NCBI GenBank assembly: GCA_963920575.1
Contig: OY986972.1
Coordinates: 22,553,089 to 22,617,088, forward strand
Direction: 5' to 3'
Source of the DNA: Narthecium ossifragum
Lineage: Eukaryota; Streptophyta; Magnoliopsida; Dioscoreales; Nartheciaceae
DNA length: 64,000 nt
The notes beneath the pieces were generated by a model. That model had not been told where the DNA came from, ran no database searches, and was given only the letters and a program-made list of their open reading frames with translations. This document shows positions 61,101 through 64,000 of the stretch, one piece after another. Both the position numbers and the translations under genes were made by a program. Numbering within the stretch: the stretch's first letter is position 1; each line of letters begins with the position of its first letter.

Positions 61101-61933
61101 GGGAAGAAGAACCAAAAAGTTCAATCACACCCTTATTATGCATGGAATGAAGAATACGAAAGGTCGGATGACCCAAACGAGCATGCCACGTAGGAAGAGA
61201 AGCACGCAAGCTACGAGCAACAGTAGAAGAAAAAACAGCTTCATCCCGCAACTGAAGCTCGCGAGTCTTTGACGACTGAGCAAAAGCTTCTTCCAAGGCG
61301 ACCCAAGCATCACGAGAGGTCTTCAGTCCGATGACCTCTCCCATCGCTTCGGATGTCAGAGAGGAATGAAGAAGACTGAGGATTCCACGATCAGTCGAAA
61401 ACCAGGTGGTGTAGTCGGGGTTAGACATCTCCTTGTCGTCCTGTAAAATGGTGGCAGCCGGAGCCAATGTCGAACCATCAACAAAACCAAGGAGCCCTTG
61501 TCCTGACAGCAAAGTCTCCATTTGCTCACGCTAGTACAAGTAAGTTGTCGCATCGAGCTTGAAATTCACCATATGAATTAGAGTATTGAGCGGAAGAGAG
61601 GAAGTGGGTGCAGCCATGATGGATCGAGAACGGCGATGAGCCGGAGCTTCTGATACCATAAAAAGGGTTTGATAACCCTAAGAGAAGAGACAAGATATTG
61701 GGAGTCTCAATGCACAACCGGCATGAGGATTCTATTGATATTTATATAATTTATGTACAAGAATCACAATCACTCGTTATGATTTCTTACTATATAATAC
61801 TAGGCTAGTATGGCAAGTATACAATAGACCTTTCTATACACAGCTAGCCATCATATGGCAATAGCATTAATGACAACAGACGGCATGGATGGCAATATAG
61901 CAGCATACAGCACAAAAGGCAAGTACTCTAACA
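58128..61933 (-). mobile_element. Ty1/copia element with both LTRs, internally deleted
   Basis: Flanked by the perfect 5-bp repeat CCATC (58123-58127 and 61934-61938). LTRs of 275 bp at 58128-58402 and 61659-61933 differ at only a few positions. On the minus strand the primer site TGGTATCAGAAGC follows the 5' LTR directly, and the polypurine tract is a run of 17 G (58403-58419) next to the 3' LTR. Total 3.8 kb, shorter than a full copia element because gag and protease sequence is missing. Motifs fit the Ale/Retrofit type, which is inference. Confidence 0.92.
58403..61521 (-). pseudogene. Copia gag-pol remnant (gag N-part, integrase, RT, RNase H) with stops and frameshifts
   Basis: From 61521: gag N-terminal part (TTWFSTDRGILSLLHSSLT) runs straight into the pre-integrase motif TWHARLGHP with the zinc knuckle and protease missing. 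Integrase follows (CIGCRLGKSHRLPF, VHCDLWGPS), with stops near 60838 and 60730, then LINRLPTPLLDGRTPYELF, RT ([37 protein letters not shown]) after a shift near 59800, a further break near 59470, YLLLYVDDMVITSSD, and RNase H (YSDADWACCPDTRRSTSGY, SSTEAEYRSLA). Cannot give an active polyprotein. Confidence 0.88.
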
Positions 61934-61938
61934 CCATC

Positions 61939-62669
61939 ACTAACCTTAGGCCCTAAAGTCATATCCAAATCTATCGATTGAAATCGATAGCACTTGAAAT
62001 TTTCTAAAAATACTTTTAAAAAAAATTAAATCAAGGAGTTTGAATTTATTAGTGGGAAATATTACTAATTTAATGTTTATCAAGCTCGATTGAGCAATAC
62101 TGATTGAACTATCTATGCTCATCATCAACTCAAGTCGGATCGAGTTGGAACTCCGACTTGGCATCAAATTAGTCATCATTTCGATCGAAGCTATATTGTC
62201 GAACGTGGGTCCAAGAGATTGTTACTCACTCTATAAGTACTTAACGGGCTGGGCCTTCCATTTGGACTTCGGAGTTATGGGCTTGGCACACTCACCGGTC
62301 ACAAACTGAGGTCATTGTTTGTGATGATCACTTGGCATGAAAGATGTCTCTGACGTGGCCGAGCATCCAACATTCACCGCTTATACCGATTAAGTTCTAT
62401 CACTCTATGCATGTTCTTTTTGCCTACAAAAAACCATCCACACATGATCTTCTTAACTTCTTCTATCATGGCGGAGGTATCTTCTTCTCTTTTCCATGCA
62501 TAGAGTTTATTTGTAAACCTTGTTTGATGTACATATGGATTATATATGAATTTCCTTAGATTAATATACATAACAACACTATGATAGTAAGAAGAACAGT
62601 ATATGTATGGTTCAATCAAATGATGAAATGCCATCTTAATTAGTTGTTATCCTTTTGGTGGCATTTCAG
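61939..62669. other. Intergenic between copia element and PP2C relic
   Basis: No gene recognised; may include remains of the PP2C 5' region. Confidence 0.35.
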
Positions 62670-63496
62670 AATGATGCACCTGTGTGTGATGCTGGGAAAG
62701 GCACGAGCAAGTCCTCAAGGAAGAAGGCCCCACCTAAAGGATACCATGTAGCTTAGTTCAAGGAGGTCGATGGCCACGAGATCGGCTTGTTCGCCGTCTT
62801 CGATGGCCACTTCGACCGCGACGTCGCTACGTACTTGCGTGACCATCTGTTTGATAGCATTGTAGATGAAGTATTTTTCACATATATATATCGTTCCTTA
62901 ACTAAAGTAGTTCTTGAATCTTGAGGACATGCTTTCAAGTGTTTGTATTATTGTTTGTGAGAAAATTAGCCAGGGTTTTGGAGTGATACAATGAGTGCAA
63001 TCAGAAGAGCGTATCATAGGACTGATGGAAAGATTTTGAAGAGGAAAGAAACCGATGTTTGGAGAAGAGGAGGATCTACTGCTATTACAGTGATAATTAT
63101 TGATGGCACTAAGCTGGTCGTCGCGAATGTTGGCGATTCTCGTGCGGTCATAGGGGAGGAAGGTGTAGCAAGACAGTTGTCTGTTGATCATGAGCCAATG
63201 AAGGAGAGGGAAACAAAAAAGGTTTGAAGAATTGAGTAACTTTTCTTGTGTTTCATGTTAAAAAGCTTTTCCTGTTAACCTGAGTCTGATTGCTGCAGTC
63301 AATTCATCAGGTCTAAATACTAATTAAACATCATTTTCTAGGAAATGTGCCTAGAGTTGATGGGCAACTGGCGATGTTGAGGGCATTTGGCAATAGGACA
63401 TTGAAGGAACACATTAGCTCTGATCCAGATGTGGTGATTGAGAATATAGATGCAGATGCTGATCTCATTATCTTGGCGAGTGATGGGCTGTGGAAG
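62670..63496 (+). pseudogene. Protein phosphatase 2C relic
   Basis: Three PP2C exon remains. 62670-62870: KKAPPKGYHVA, a TAG stop (62754), FKEVDG and GLFAVFDGH. The segment that normally carries the Glu-Asp metal ligand before this block is missing. 62974-63221: AIRRAYHRTDG, GGSTAITVIIIDG, LVVANVGDSRAVIG, LSVDHEP. 63342-63496: VPRVDGQLAMLRAFGN with Asn where FGD is usual, then ILASDGLWK and a GT donor. The usual SRGG-containing exon between the last two is absent. Family members dephosphorylate Ser/Thr with Mn/Mg; this copy has lost ligands and carries a stop. Confidence 0.82.
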
Positions 63497-64000
63497 GTAA
63501 TGTTGCTGTTGTAGATCCTTCTTATAGTTCAATGTGATTATAGTTTGACCTTCTTATGATATAATTTAGATAAAATAAATCCATACTCTTCCATGAGTTT
63601 AAGATTCTGAGAAAATTGGTGATTTAACACGAACCAGAGCAGTGTTCGAATAATGTTTGTTGCCCCGCTCCTTAAATTAGTAGATTCAGATTATCAGCAT
63701 GAAGTTTCGGCTTCAACCTGGTCTCCAACTTTCCCTACTCTGGTTCATGGCACTATATGTACATATATATAGCTGGTTCTTAATATGTAGTTTTACGTTT
63801 ACTATGGATGATTTGGTTCCCTTCTTCTTGTAGTTTTCATAAATGAACTTAGAATCTTATCCACATTACATCTAATCTATTGTGCTGTATGGGCAAAATA
63901 CATATGAATCTATTTGTTTGGTGAACATCTAAGCTTTTCATTGATATCGCTGATCAACTTGAAATAGACACCAAAATTTCCAAGCCTTTTTATTTATGAA
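63497..64000. other. Downstream of PP2C relic, no gene seen
   Basis: AT-rich sequence; no following PP2C exon is recognised before the window ends. Confidence 0.4.

Overview
The window is nuclear DNA of a flowering plant. Evidence: spliced genes with GT-AG introns, a G-type lectin (S-domain) receptor-like kinase pair, a CDPK, a nucleoredoxin, an SR-type splicing factor, a nuclear tRNA-Asn, and many nested plant LTR retrotransposons and Mutator-like elements. I cannot name the species from the sequence.

Layout. 1-3000: 3' half of an S-domain receptor kinase gene (copy 1), broken by an 8-bp insertion. 3579-5447: a beta-tubulin exon-1 relic split by a solo LTR. 6172-16600: a third receptor-kinase fragment fused to Ty3/gypsy gag remnants that hold a 3.0-kb solo LTR, then truncated LTR sequence, an F-box relic and unassigned repeats. 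18639-21786: receptor kinase copy 2, complete from signal peptide to stop except for one missing base. Its 3' flank runs into a foldback element that contains a Ty1/copia element, which in turn contains a 2.2-kb solo LTR (22509-27870). 28328-31160: a gag-protease-only Ty3/gypsy element. 32590-36700 (minus): an apparently intact 8-exon CDPK. 37615-44265: a Mutator-like element (MULE) with about 0.9-kb inverted repeats. A second MULE (37719-41980) sits inside its left arm and carries germin-like and SKU5-like gene fragments; the germin fragment is split by another solo LTR. 44330-44767: a perfect foldback MITE. 46641-50181: an SR45a-like RNA-binding protein gene with its promoter. 52873-52946 (minus): tRNA-Asn(GTT). 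53417-55563 (minus): a nucleoredoxin-like gene. 56680-57735: a foldback element built of a repeat array that reverses direction. 58128-61933 (minus): a second Ty1/copia element. 62670-63496: a decayed PP2C gene.

Three protein genes (CDPK, SR45a-like, nucleoredoxin) and the tRNA look functional. The receptor kinases, tubulin, F-box, germin, SKU5 and PP2C sequences are relics or carry disabling changes. The outstanding theme is nesting: four complete solo LTRs with perfect 5-bp target duplications each interrupt another recognisable sequence, and in three of them the host reading frame resumes in register when the insertion is ignored. The most notable object is the gene-carrying MULE at 37.7-42.0 kb. 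The most notable gene-level event is the pair of complementary single lesions in the duplicated receptor kinases.
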